The translations under genes and the position numbers were made by a program. Below the pieces are notes generated by a model that did no database searches, was not told the DNA's origin, and worked only from the letters and a program-made list of their open reading frames with translations. A stretch of DNA of 64,000 bases from Paenibacillus rigui. Lineage in GTDB: Bacteria > Bacillota > Bacilli > Paenibacillales > NBRC-103111. The DNA lies in contig NZ_NMQW01000003.1 of assembly GCF_002234615.1 (NCBI RefSeq), positions 1 to 64,000 on the forward strand. Direction: 5' to 3'. Shown piece by piece: positions 35,899 to 44,093 of this stretch. Position 1 is the stretch's first letter. The number at the start of each line of letters is the position of its first letter.

Positions 35899-37479
35899 AT
35901 GAGTCAGCGCTTTATACAAGCCGTCCGTCGTTACGCTGATTTGATGCTGGATAAAGCAAGCGACCGTTTCGGAACCGTCTCCACGCCGCTTTTTGCGGAT
36001 GGCGTAGATTCCCTAACGTTCGAGCCTGTCCGATGGCAGTCCCAGGGGGAAACCTGGGTCCTGTCGAATCTCGCGAATCAGCAAAATTGGCTCCGTACGC
36101 TCGATGGACTATCCGAGCTTACGGGGCTTTCCCGTTATCGGGAGCGTGCGGAGCACACGGTAAGCTATGCACTGGAAGAGCTGCGCTACGGACAGCTCTT
36201 GTATTGGGGCGGCCATATGGCATTCGATTTGCAAACCCGGCAGCCGGTATATGCTTCGGACAAAGGGCCGCAGCATGAGCTAAAATGTCATTATCCGTAT
36301 TATGAACTCATGAACCGCGTCAACCCGGAGCGGACAAAGGCTTATATCGGAGCCCTCTGGGAGTCCCATGTGACCGATTGGAGCCGGCTGGAGTTCAGCA
36401 GGCACGGCCAGCCCGCAGCAGGCGGCGGCAGCCCGGTCTGGGATCGGGGGTATGAGGAGAGCCCGGTTTTTTTCACGGGAAAGGGGCTCACCTTCATCAA
36501 TGCAGGCAGTGATCTGTACTATGCGGCTGCCATGCTGTACCGGTTTAGCGGAGACGAGCGGCCGCTTCGCTGGGCAAAGCGGTTGGCGGAGCGGTATACG
36601 GATACCCGTAACCCTGAGACAGGGCTTGGCGGGTATCAATTCAGCATTTCGGTCTTGCCCGGCGTACGGGGAGACCGGGCCGTGGAACAATTCGGCGAGC
36701 AGCTGAAGGAGCATGCACCGATCGAAGCAACCCTTTCGATGCCCAGACAAGTGCATACGGTGATCGGGGAAGCCGCTCTTTGCCGTATGCTGCTAGGCGA
36801 AGCCCTTGGAGAGGCAGGGGCTTTATTTCGAGACCGTGCCGTTGAGGATTTATTATCCTACGGTCAATACTCATATGATTTTACTGACCACTCCATTCAC
36901 CCGGTATTAACGAACGGGACCCGTTTGACAGGACTTGTACTGGAGAAAAGCGGCTATTACGGGAAGCGGGGGGAGAGGCTGAATTCGGCGAAGGCGGATC
37001 TGCTGCTTCTTTGGTCGTATACTTTGGGGTATCGTCTGACAGGTGATGAAACGCTGTGGAGCATTGCGAGAAGCATGGCCCAGGGGATTGGGCTTGGAGA
37101 TATCGGAACCGAATCCGGCGAGCCCTCTGGCTTGAACCTGGCGTTCCGCTGCTCGAAGCCGGTCGGGATTTTTGCTGCGCTGGAGCTGTACAGGGCAACG
37201 GGGCGGAGCCGCTTTTTGCAGCTGGCACAGCGGATCGGGGATCAATTGCTGCTGCACCGGCATCATCGCGGACTGTTCATGCCAAGCCCGCATCACAGAT
37301 ATGCGAAGCTCGACGCTCTGGAGCCGTTGGCGCTGCTGCACTTGGCGGCCGAGCTGGAGGGAGATCGGACGAGGGTGCCGATGTACTGCGGCGGCAAATC
37401 CTTTTTCGCAGCGGCACACGACGGGTATGGTCATGAGACGGACAATACGTTTATTTATGGTGAGGTCAGAGAAAAGTGA
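35899..37479 (+). CDS. Uncharacterised (alpha/alpha)-toroid-like protein, possible lyase
   Basis: 526-residue cytoplasmic protein with no signal peptide. It is helical throughout with recurring aromatic and Gly-rich turns (YWGGHMAFDLQTRQPVY, HELKCHYPYYELMNRV, WESHVTDWSRLEFSRHG), the style of toroid enzymes such as polysaccharide lyases and unsaturated glycuronyl hydrolases. I recall pectate-lyase-like labels on similar bacterial proteins but cannot assign a family. GGGAGG (35887-35892) fits the ATG at 35899. Position between an oxidoreductase and an isomerase-like gene suggests a step in the same pathway. Confidence 0.75.
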   Translation: MSQRFIQAVRRYADLMLDKASDRFGTVSTPLFADGVDSLTFEPVRWQSQGETWVLSNLANQQNWLRTLDGLSELTGLSRYRERAEHTVSYALEELRYGQLLYWGGHMAFDLQTRQPVYASDKGPQHELKCHYPYYELMNRVNPERTKAYIGALWESHVTDWSRLEFSRHGQPAAGGGSPVWDRGYEESPVFFTGKGLTFINAGSDLYYAAAMLYRFSGDERPLRWAKRLAERYTDTRNPETGLGGYQFSISVLPGVRGDRAVEQFGEQLKEHAPIEATLSMPRQVHTVIGEAALCRMLLGEALGEAGALFRDRAVEDLLSYGQYSYDFTDHSIHPVLTNGTRLTGLVLEKSGYYGKRGERLNSAKADLLLLWSYTLGYRLTGDETLWSIARSMAQGIGLGDIGTESGEPSGLNLAFRCSKPVGIFAALELYRATGRSRFLQLAQRIGDQLLLHRHHRGLFMPSPHHRYAKLDALEPLALLHLAAELEGDRTRVPMYCGGKSFFAAAHDGYGHETDNTFIYGEVREK

Positions 37480-37655
37480 TAGCGTAAGCTCGCCACCCTT
37501 TCGGAGCCAAGGGCTTGTCTTTCCTATCTCGACAAAATCAGTTATGATTTGTACTAAAGAGTCCGTCAGACGGAGGAAGCGTGAATAGGTTCCGAATCGT
37601 CGGATGATTTCCAAGTCATTGTATAGGTTATATGGATAAAGGAGATGAGCAGGAC

Positions 37656-38474
37656 ATGTCGGTAGGAATTTTGGCGCATAATGTGGGGACGCTTCCTTAT
37701 GCAGAGCTTGCGAAGCAGGTGGGGGCGAACCAATTCAAATATGTCCAGCTCGCCCTTTCGAAGGCGATCACGGATGTAGATTGCAGTTTGGGAAAGCTGA
37801 GTCCGGGTTTGGCGAACAGTATCGCCGAGGCATTCGATAAGCACGGCGTATCCATCCCGGTTTTGGGATGCTACGTGAGCCTGGTCGATCTGGATGACAC
37901 CAACTACAGGCATAACGTAGACCGCTTCAAGGAGCATCTGCGTCACGCCAGACACTTTGGTACAGCGATTGTAGCGACGGAGGTTGGCGTGCCTGAAACG
38001 GATCAAAGAGACCGTCATTGGCAGCGTTTACGCAGCGCCGTCGAGGAGCTTGTAGAGGAAGCGGAAAAATGGGGCGCGATTATTGGCTTGGAGGCCGCGC
38101 AGCGTCATTTGGTAGGCAGCGCTGTGGAGCTTGCCCAAATTATTGACGAAGTCCCTTCGTCCAATATCGGCGTTGTGATGGATCCCGTTAACTTGCTGAA
38201 CCAGCAAAACTACGCGCAGCAGCACGAAGTGATGGAGGAGGCTTTCCGCCTTCACGGTCACCGGATTGTGAGCGTTCACGCCAAAGATTTCCGTCTGGAC
38301 AGCAGCGGTAAGATGGAAACCGTTTCGTCCGGGTTAGGGAACCTGAATTACCGCATGTTTATGGAGCTTGTACAGAAGCACAAGCCGAAGGTTCACATCA
38401 CGATGGAAGGCGTGGAGCACGAGAACATGGATTTCTCCCGTGATTTTGTGCTTCGCCAGCTGGCAGAGCTGTAA
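37656..38474 (+). CDS. Sugar phosphate isomerase/epimerase family protein (TIM barrel)
   Basis: Xylose-isomerase-like TIM barrel of 272 residues (AP endonuclease family 2 fold). Barrel landmarks are VPVLGCYVSLVD-type strands, a metal-binding Glu in IIGLEAAQRH (about residue 146), the GVVMDPVNLLN strand (about 178-188), SVHAKDF (about 211) and the final Glu in ITMEGVEHENM (about 250). AAAGGAGATGAG fits the ATG at 37656 better than the ATG at 37632. It closes the operon and presumably isomerises or epimerises the sugar acid or keto-sugar made by the oxidoreductase. Confidence 0.85.
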   Translation: MSVGILAHNVGTLPYAELAKQVGANQFKYVQLALSKAITDVDCSLGKLSPGLANSIAEAFDKHGVSIPVLGCYVSLVDLDDTNYRHNVDRFKEHLRHARHFGTAIVATEVGVPETDQRDRHWQRLRSAVEELVEEAEKWGAIIGLEAAQRHLVGSAVELAQIIDEVPSSNIGVVMDPVNLLNQQNYAQQHEVMEEAFRLHGHRIVSVHAKDFRLDSSGKMETVSSGLGNLNYRMFMELVQKHKPKVHITMEGVEHENMDFSRDFVLRQLAEL

Positions 38475-38506
38475 GGTCAGCATAGGCGTCTTCCGTTAGA
38501 CGTACT

Positions 38507-38541
38507 GAAGAGCAGACCCCGGGGGCCTGCTCTTCTTTTTT
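38507..38541 (+). terminator. Rho-independent terminator
   Basis: GAAGAGCAG (38507-38515) pairs with CTGCTCTTC (38527-38535), followed by a T-run. Confidence 0.85.
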
Positions 38542-38607
38542 GTCCTACTCGTGCATAAGCTGTAAAGTAGCGTACATGCTTTAGCACATGAGGACAGGGG
38601 GAGGGCT

Positions 38608-39399
38608 ATGCCGGTGTTCAGGCGAAGGTGGAAAAGCAGCCCGACAGGAGCCAAAAAAACAAAGCGGAACATACTGATCATTTCCTTGATTTTGCTTTTA
38701 TTTGTTGTGCAATCATTTATTTATATCGAGAAAAATTTAACGCCGCCGCTGGCCAATCTGGCCAAAATCCGGATCAAACAAATCGCTACGCAATCGATTA
38801 ATACAGCCATATCCGATAAAATTGCAAGGAATACCAATTTTGATAAACTGATCGATTGGAGAACGGACCGCAACGGGAAGATCACAGGCTTCATGTTAAA
38901 TTATGCGGAGCATATGAAAATTACAGCGGATACGATATCCACAGTTCAGAATCAACTAACCTCGCTCAAAGAAATTCCGGAGCATATTCCGCTCGGGCAG
39001 GCGATGAACAGCTCGATTCTCGCCTCGTTCGGACCGAATATTCCAATCCGGTTGGTCCCCGCAGGTGCAGTAAAGGTGGATCTCGATACACGCACTCAAA
39101 ATGCCGGCATCAACATGATTCTCGTTGAGGTATTCATCCGCATTATCGCTGAGGTTACCGTGATTATCCCGTTTGATGCCGCACCGGAGGTCGTGGAAAC
39201 CGAAGTGCCTATCTCCTATGCGCTTGTGGTAGGCGACGTCCCGGCCTATTATTACGATGGAAAAGGAAATCCGGTTGGAGGCGGGAGCAATGCCCCTACG
39301 CTGCCTAATTTGGCCCTGCCGAAGGTCAGCACGACGACCCCCAAGGAAGGTGTCTCAACTGGCGGGGCGGAGCCTCAAGAGGCTGCACCCCACAAATAA
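38608..39399 (+). CDS. yunB: Sporulation protein YunB
   Basis: 263 residues with one N-terminal membrane anchor (about 22-42) and an exported domain. Its YunB character is visible in the IEKNLTPPLANLAKIRIKQIATQSINTAI region, LDTRTQNAGINMILVEVFIRI and the alternating V/I strands after it. YunB is a sporulation protein made in the mother cell and needed for normal germination or coat assembly in Bacillus. A Pro/Thr/Gly-rich tail ends the protein. It converges on lytH, echoing the yunA(lytH)-yunB neighbourhood of Bacillus. Confidence 0.88.
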   Translation: MPVFRRRWKSSPTGAKKTKRNILIISLILLLFVVQSFIYIEKNLTPPLANLAKIRIKQIATQSINTAISDKIARNTNFDKLIDWRTDRNGKITGFMLNYAEHMKITADTISTVQNQLTSLKEIPEHIPLGQAMNSSILASFGPNIPIRLVPAGAVKVDLDTRTQNAGINMILVEVFIRIIAEVTVIIPFDAAPEVVETEVPISYALVVGDVPAYYYDGKGNPVGGGSNAPTLPNLALPKVSTTTPKEGVSTGGAEPQEAAPHK

Positions 39400-39440
39400 A
39401 AGGTTCCTCTCATAACCAAAGCGTATACAAGCAGCCGATG

Positions 39441-40478
39441 TTACTTCTTGCTGCGCATGCGCTCTTCGCGCTCCCATTTTCTCAGATGCGGATAAGGATC
39501 GAACGACCAATCGGTCAAACCGTTATCCCGGTATAAGCCGTAATGAAGATGCGGAGGAAACTTGCCGGATGTCCCCGGCTTTCCATAGCCTGAGCTGCCG
39601 ACCCAGCCGATCACTTGCCCTGGCTTGACGATATCGTCTTCCTTCAGCTCCTTATTGAAGCCGGATAAATGAGCGTAGTAGTGATACACATTGTTCAGAT
39701 CCCGGATCCCGACACGCCACCCTCCGTAAGGGTTCCAACCCATGACCTCTACGACGCCGTAGGCAGTGCTGCGAACCGGTACGCCATAGCCGGCGAATAA
39801 ATCGGTCCCCTCGTGAATCCGAAAGCCGCCCCACCCGCGGCTCGCTCCCCAAGTGCTTCGATAGGAATAATCCGAGCGCAGCGGCATGACGAATGTATGC
39901 TCGTGCAAATCCAGCGTTTCGAATTTAGCGTAAATTCGGGCGAATTGCTGAATACGTTCCACGCTTCGTGTATTTTGATAATATTGCCATAAGCCGATAT
40001 GCAGGTCCTCTTCGGCCGTGCCGTATCTCATAAGCAGCATAGCCATGGAATACAGCAGGTCTGCGTCATTTTTGCGGTCCGCTTTTCCGTCCCCGGAGCC
40101 GTCTCTCCCCAACCCATCGAACAGAGCGATTGTGGAAGGATTCGTATCCTCGTGATCCGGGTTCATCATCCCGCCCCATTGAAGGTCGCTAAAATAAATA
40201 CCGACTAACCCATCCATGGGGATCGGGCGCTTACGGGCCAGATTTATAGTCCGCTCATATTGATCAATTGCGGCCAAATAATACCATGGGACCCCGGTTA
40301 CGGCGCTGATTTTATCAAACAAATCCTTGCGTTCACTAAAAATAACCTTCATGCTCTTGCTGTCGGGCTTCGGTTTGGGTGCGGCTGAAGCGGCTGCGGG
40401 CAGCAAGGCTCCCAGCATTAGGCTTCCGCATAACATCAGTGCAAGGCTTGATCGTATCCATGTTGCGGCCATAAGCAT
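39441..40478 (-). CDS. lytH: M23 family metallopeptidase, LytH-like sporulation endopeptidase
   Basis: Secreted zinc peptidase, 345 residues. A signal peptide (to about residue 35, ending ASAA) is followed by a family-specific N-terminal domain (about 45-200) and an M23/LytM domain. Zn ligands are in HEGTDLF (H-x3-D) and HLHYG (HxH). In Bacillus, LytH trims spore-cortex peptides. The start is the ATG at 40478, four bases after GGAGG; a longer frame to 40496 begins before that site. It is next to yunB, which supports the assignment. Upstream is a divergent gene and an AT-rich inverted repeat. Confidence 0.82.
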   Translation of the reverse strand: MLMAATWIRSSLALMLCGSLMLGALLPAAASAAPKPKPDSKSMKVIFSERKDLFDKISAVTGVPWYYLAAIDQYERTINLARKRPIPMDGLVGIYFSDLQWGGMMNPDHEDTNPSTIALFDGLGRDGSGDGKADRKNDADLLYSMAMLLMRYGTAEEDLHIGLWQYYQNTRSVERIQQFARIYAKFETLDLHEHTFVMPLRSDYSYRSTWGASRGWGGFRIHEGTDLFAGYGVPVRSTAYGVVEVMGWNPYGGWRVGIRDLNNVYHYYAHLSGFNKELKEDDIVKPGQVIGWVGSSGYGKPGTSGKFPPHLHYGLYRDNGLTDWSFDPYPHLRKWEREERMRSKK

Positions 40479-40508
40479 ATTACCTCCACAGTTCAAAAAT
40501 CGTTCGAC

Positions 40509-40549
40509 AAAAAATAGTTGCTTATAGAGTGTGTTGCTAACTATTTTTT
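40509..40549. repeat. AT-rich perfect inverted repeat in the divergent lytH/larC2 spacer
   Basis: AAAAAATAGTT (40509-40519) and AACTATTTTTT (40539-40549) are perfect 11-base arms around a 19-base loop. It lies between two divergent genes, so it could be an operator or a bidirectional terminator left from an earlier arrangement. Confidence 0.6.
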
Positions 40550-40589
40550 TATCCCAGAACTAACGCTTTTCTTCGTGGCTGAAGCCATT

Positions 40590-40595
40590 TATAAT
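40590..40595 (+). promoter_or_regulatory. -10 box of a promoter for larC2
   Basis: A perfect TATAAT lies 31 bases before the ATG at 40627. The sequence 17 bases upstream (TTTTCT) is a poor -35. It supports independent expression of the split larC2 gene. Confidence 0.4.
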
Positions 40596-40626
40596 ACACA
40601 TAAAACAATGGTGAAGGAGCAAGCCC

Positions 40627-41118
40627 ATGGGATTTCAGCATAGGGAAGAGCATACAGATGAGAACATGCTGCTGGTGCAGGCAAATATTGACGATATGAA
40701 TCCGGAGCTGTGCTCCTATATTGGGGATTGCTTGTTTGATGCAGGGGCAAACGATGTGTACTGGATTCCGATTATTATGAAAAAAGGCCGTCCAGGCGTG
40801 ATGCTGAACGTGCTTCTGGACGAACGGGAGCTGGAGGCTGTGGAAGAGATCATCTTCCGCGAGACGACGACGATCGGACTTCGCTACCTGCGTGCCTCTT
40901 GTCACCGGCTGGGGCGGGAGTTTGAGAAGGTAACGACGCCTTGGGGAGATATTCATGTCAAAATCGGCTATCACCGCGGCGAGCTGGTCCAGTTTGCTCC
41001 GGAGTTCAAGGAATGCGAACAGGCGGCCAAAACACATGGTGTGCCCTTAAAGCTCGTATATGATGAGGTCAGGAGAAATTATTTGAACCGTAGGGCGCAG
41101 GATACCGTGGAAGAGTAG
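40627..41118 (+). CDS. larC2: LarC C-terminal domain (LarC2), nickel-pincer cofactor synthesis
   Basis: 163 residues matching only the C-terminal half of LarC, the CTP-dependent cyclometallase that inserts nickel into the pincer cofactor of lactate racemase-type enzymes. Landmarks are VQANIDDMNPEL (about 17-28), FDAGANDVYWIPIIMKKGRPG and a FREtTTIGLR-type block. The N-terminal half (LarC1) is encoded at 55456-56595 on the other strand, about 14 kb away. AAGGAG seven bases before the ATG and a TATAAT upstream show that this half is a gene in its own right. Whether the two proteins assemble into active LarC is inferred. Confidence 0.85.
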   Translation: MGFQHREEHTDENMLLVQANIDDMNPELCSYIGDCLFDAGANDVYWIPIIMKKGRPGVMLNVLLDERELEAVEEIIFRETTTIGLRYLRASCHRLGREFEKVTTPWGDIHVKIGYHRGELVQFAPEFKECEQAAKTHGVPLKLVYDEVRRNYLNRRAQDTVEE

Positions 41119-42180
41119 ATGCTAGTTTAAGGGCCTGTGTGGTCAAAAAAACACCTCGAGCGGCGGAGAGGTACGGGACTTTTTCGACATTTCTTCTAGT
41201 TATCTATTGTTTTCATACTTCATGTTTGGTAGTGTACAAAGCCCGTTGGAAGATAGTGGTATTCTTTCGTTGGATTAAGCAACATTTAAACATTCCTACG
41301 TTGTTTGGGACAATAGAGAACGCCGTTTATGGTCAGTTATTTGCAGTATTGATGGTATACGTTCTGCTGAAATGGCTGTTTGACTCCGTCTCTTCATCAG
41401 TATCTCTCCATGTAGAACTCTCTTTTGTCCGATTTACACGTTTATTCGCTCTTCATATGTTACCTGCTGAATGGCTTGTAAAGATTCAATATATTGTGCA
41501 AACACATAACTCCAAAGGGATTATTCAGATTACATAATTTAGTTAATCAACAGGCCTAGTTTAATCCAATAATTTGGTATGCCTATCCTATTCTGTAATT
41601 CGGTTAAATGATACTTATCAAGTGCAAAAGCAGCCGTTGGGTGATCGTACTGTGGTCGCTGCATCACGATCAGTTGGCGCGCACTTTCATTCACCCGGAA
41701 TCCGGCCAAACGTCCGGCTTAACTGGAACATTTGCCTCAATGCTTGGCATGGCAGCCATCACATCGCCCATATTTCACGGCTATGCGACCGCATGGGCTG
41801 GTAGACGTCATAGAAGTACCCTGGAGGCATCGCTTCCAGGGTGCTTTATTGTTTACACTACGATCTCAATGCGAGCAGGAATCCTGTGCACGCAGATCAA
41901 TTTGCAACTAATGATCTTGTGCTTCATGCAAGTCTGTTTGCCTAACGGTTCTATCGATAGATATCAGTTCCCCCAATTGAGCAATAAAAATAGCGAAAAT
42001 GCTACAAATTAGCGTATTTGTAAAAGTGACTAAAACGATTCCGACTTAAAAAGCGGGTTGGTTCATTGGCAATCTCAATGAGTAGTGTTACTCTACGATC
42101 TGTACCGGATAAAAGCGCATGCATGCATCGGCCGGTATCAAGAACGATAGCAGGAGAGAAACAGAAAAGGGGTGGAGAAT
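41119..42180. other. Gene-poor left boundary of the accessory island
   Basis: No intact gene is supported. It contains a transposase remnant (listed), a hairpin at 41818-41842 (ACCCTGGA/TCCAGGGT, then GCTTTATT) that may be a terminator, and frames such as 41608-42012 with no protein-like pattern. Just after larC2, an A7 run followed by a short ACCTC/GAGGT stem (41145-41172) would read as a weak terminator on the minus strand. Confidence 0.5.
41233..41537 (+). pseudogene. IS4-type transposase, C-terminal remnant
   Basis: The frame encodes YKARWKIVVFFRWIKQHLNI followed by an LFGTIENAVYGQL-like stretch, which matches the C-terminal part of IS4-family DDE transposases (the YR-x-R-W-x-IE-x-FF-K signature, with the catalytic Glu replaced by Val here). 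The N-terminal two thirds with the first catalytic Asp residues is absent, and no start or ribosome site precedes it. It is a dead insertion-sequence fragment at the left edge of the island. Confidence 0.75.
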
Positions 42181-43146
42181 GTGGCAGACGTACCCGCTGC
42201 AAATTACAATGTAACGATAACAAGATTGACTAGCTCTAAAGGAAGTGCTGTGAGGAAGCTCCAACGTTTTGTACCGCTTTACTTGTTGTTTTTGCCGGTT
42301 CTTACGTACTATTTAATTTTTGCCTACGCTCCAATGGCAGGAGTCATCATCGCCTTCAAAAACTACAACTTTCTTGACGGCATTTGGGGCAGCTCTTGGG
42401 CAGGGCTTAAGCATTTTGAACGGTTCTGGACTAGCGGCGAATTCTGGAATGTTCTGAACAATACGATAGTTCTGGCTTTGTATCGAATTATTTTTGGATT
42501 TCCGGCACCGATTATTTTAGCGCTTCTCCTTTATGAACTCCGCTTTACCCGGTTTACGAAGCTGATTCAGACGATTTCCTACCTGCCTCACTTCATTTCA
42601 TGGGTAGTCGTTTATGCTTTGGTATACAACTTTTTCGCATCCGACGGACTTATCAATAAGTTACTTGTAGAACTAGGTGAAGCAAGCATTCCTTTCATGG
42701 GAGATCCCAAGTACTTCCGTACCATGTTTACCGGCAGTGCCATATGGAAGGAGATAGGCTGGGGAGCTATCATTTATTTGGCTGCATTGACCCGAGTGGA
42801 TACGGATCTGTATGAAGCGGCATCCATTGACGGCGCGAATAGATGGCACAGGCTATGGCATATTACGCTCCCCGGCATCCGCAGCATCGTCAGTATTATG
42901 TTCGTGCTCAGCCTGGGAGGAATCCTGTCGGTAAGCTTTGAGCAGGTTCTCGTTATGATGAATCCGATGGTTACGGATGTGGCGGAAGTGCTTGATTACT
43001 ATATTTATCGCATAGGCTTGCTCGATATTAACAACCAAAGCTATGCTACAGCTATCGGGCTGTTCCGTTCCTTATTAGCACTAATCTTAGTTATCATAGC
43101 CAACTTTGTAGCTAAAAAAATTGATGAGGACGGTGGAATATGGTAG
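42181..43146 (+). CDS. ABC sugar permease, LplB-like (island importer)
   Basis: First membrane subunit of a CUT1 importer, 321 residues with six hydrophobic segments and a coupling loop near residue 213 (EAASIDGANRWHRLWHITLP). GTG at 42181 has AAAGGGG eight bases upstream; a GTG at 42172 overlaps that site. Its stop overlaps the next gene's start by seven bases. It belongs to a complete lipoprotein/permease set with its own AraC regulator and secreted proteins. Confidence 0.92.
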   Translation: MADVPAANYNVTITRLTSSKGSAVRKLQRFVPLYLLFLPVLTYYLIFAYAPMAGVIIAFKNYNFLDGIWGSSWAGLKHFERFWTSGEFWNVLNNTIVLALYRIIFGFPAPIILALLLYELRFTRFTKLIQTISYLPHFISWVVVYALVYNFFASDGLINKLLVELGEASIPFMGDPKYFRTMFTGSAIWKEIGWGAIIYLAALTRVDTDLYEAASIDGANRWHRLWHITLPGIRSIVSIMFVLSLGGILSVSFEQVLVMMNPMVTDVAEVLDYYIYRIGLLDINNQSYATAIGLFRSLLALILVIIANFVAKKIDEDGGIW

Positions 43147-44015
43147 CGCTATCTAATTCGAAAAAGCCAAAGGCAGGCATTGTTGACGTTATTATTGCAG
43201 TCATTCTGCTCGTTTTTTCCTTTACTACCTTATATCCGTTCTTAAACCTGTTTTTCGTATCCGTATCCGATATCCGGGATGTAGTTCAGAACGGGGGGAT
43301 CATTCTGTTTCCGAATGATATCAACTTCGATGCGTACAGCTACGTATTCCGGCATGCACAACTTCTGAGCGCTTATAGCTTTACAATCTTGATTACAGTG
43401 TTGGGAACAATTTTGAATTTGATTATGACAACACTTGGGGCATATGTTCTGTCCAGCCGTGAGATGCCGGGCCGGAATTTTCTGATGACCATTGTCCTCA
43501 TCACAATGTTCTTCAGCGGGGGACTGATTCCGACCTATTTGGTTGTGAAGTCTCTTCATTTGGTCAACACGATGTGGGCTCTAATCCTTCCCGGTCTCGT
43601 CAGCACATGGTTGCTTATTCTAATGAGAAACTTCTTTCAGGGGATTCCGATGGCTCTCAGAGAATCTGCCCGGATGGACGGCGCTTCGGAGATTGCCATA
43701 CTCGTACGAGTCATTCTTCCGCTTTCCTTGCCAATGCTTGCGACACTTGCCTTGTTCTATGGGGTAGCGCACTGGAATGAATATACAGGGGTTGTGCTTT
43801 ATATTAACAATAACAAGATTGTCACCTTGCAGGTGCTGCTGCGCAATATGTATGCGGCAGCCACAATGGAGCTCGATAGCGAGCGACTGCCTCCCCCGTT
43901 GGATTCTGTCAGGGCTGCTACTGTAATGGTAGCTACCCTTCCTATCATCTGTGTATATCCGTTTTTACAAAAGTATTTTGTCCAAGGAATGATGGTTGGG
44001 TCACTTAAAGGTTAG
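43140..44015 (+). CDS. ABC sugar permease, YtcP-like (island importer)
   Basis: Second membrane subunit, 291 residues, with six hydrophobic segments and a coupling loop near residue 177 (ESARMDGASEIAILVRVILP). The C-terminal YPFLQKYFVQGMMVGSLKG is typical. The ATG overlaps the end of the partner permease gene, which indicates coupled translation. The lipoprotein gene follows after a short gap. Confidence 0.92.
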   Translation: MVALSNSKKPKAGIVDVIIAVILLVFSFTTLYPFLNLFFVSVSDIRDVVQNGGIILFPNDINFDAYSYVFRHAQLLSAYSFTILITVLGTILNLIMTTLGAYVLSSREMPGRNFLMTIVLITMFFSGGLIPTYLVVKSLHLVNTMWALILPGLVSTWLLILMRNFFQGIPMALRESARMDGASEIAILVRVILPLSLPMLATLALFYGVAHWNEYTGVVLYINNNKIVTLQVLLRNMYAAATMELDSERLPPPLDSVRAATVMVATLPIICVYPFLQKYFVQGMMVGSLKG

Positions 44016-44093
44016 AGTACTTGTCACAGGTGGAAATGATGAATTACCGCCTGTCTTGACCATATTATTGATGTGAAAAAGGGAGATGTCTAG

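Noticed and set aside
41608-42012. 134-codon frame at the island's left edge
   Set aside because: No ribosome site, domain or compositional sign of coding; it crosses a terminator-like hairpin.
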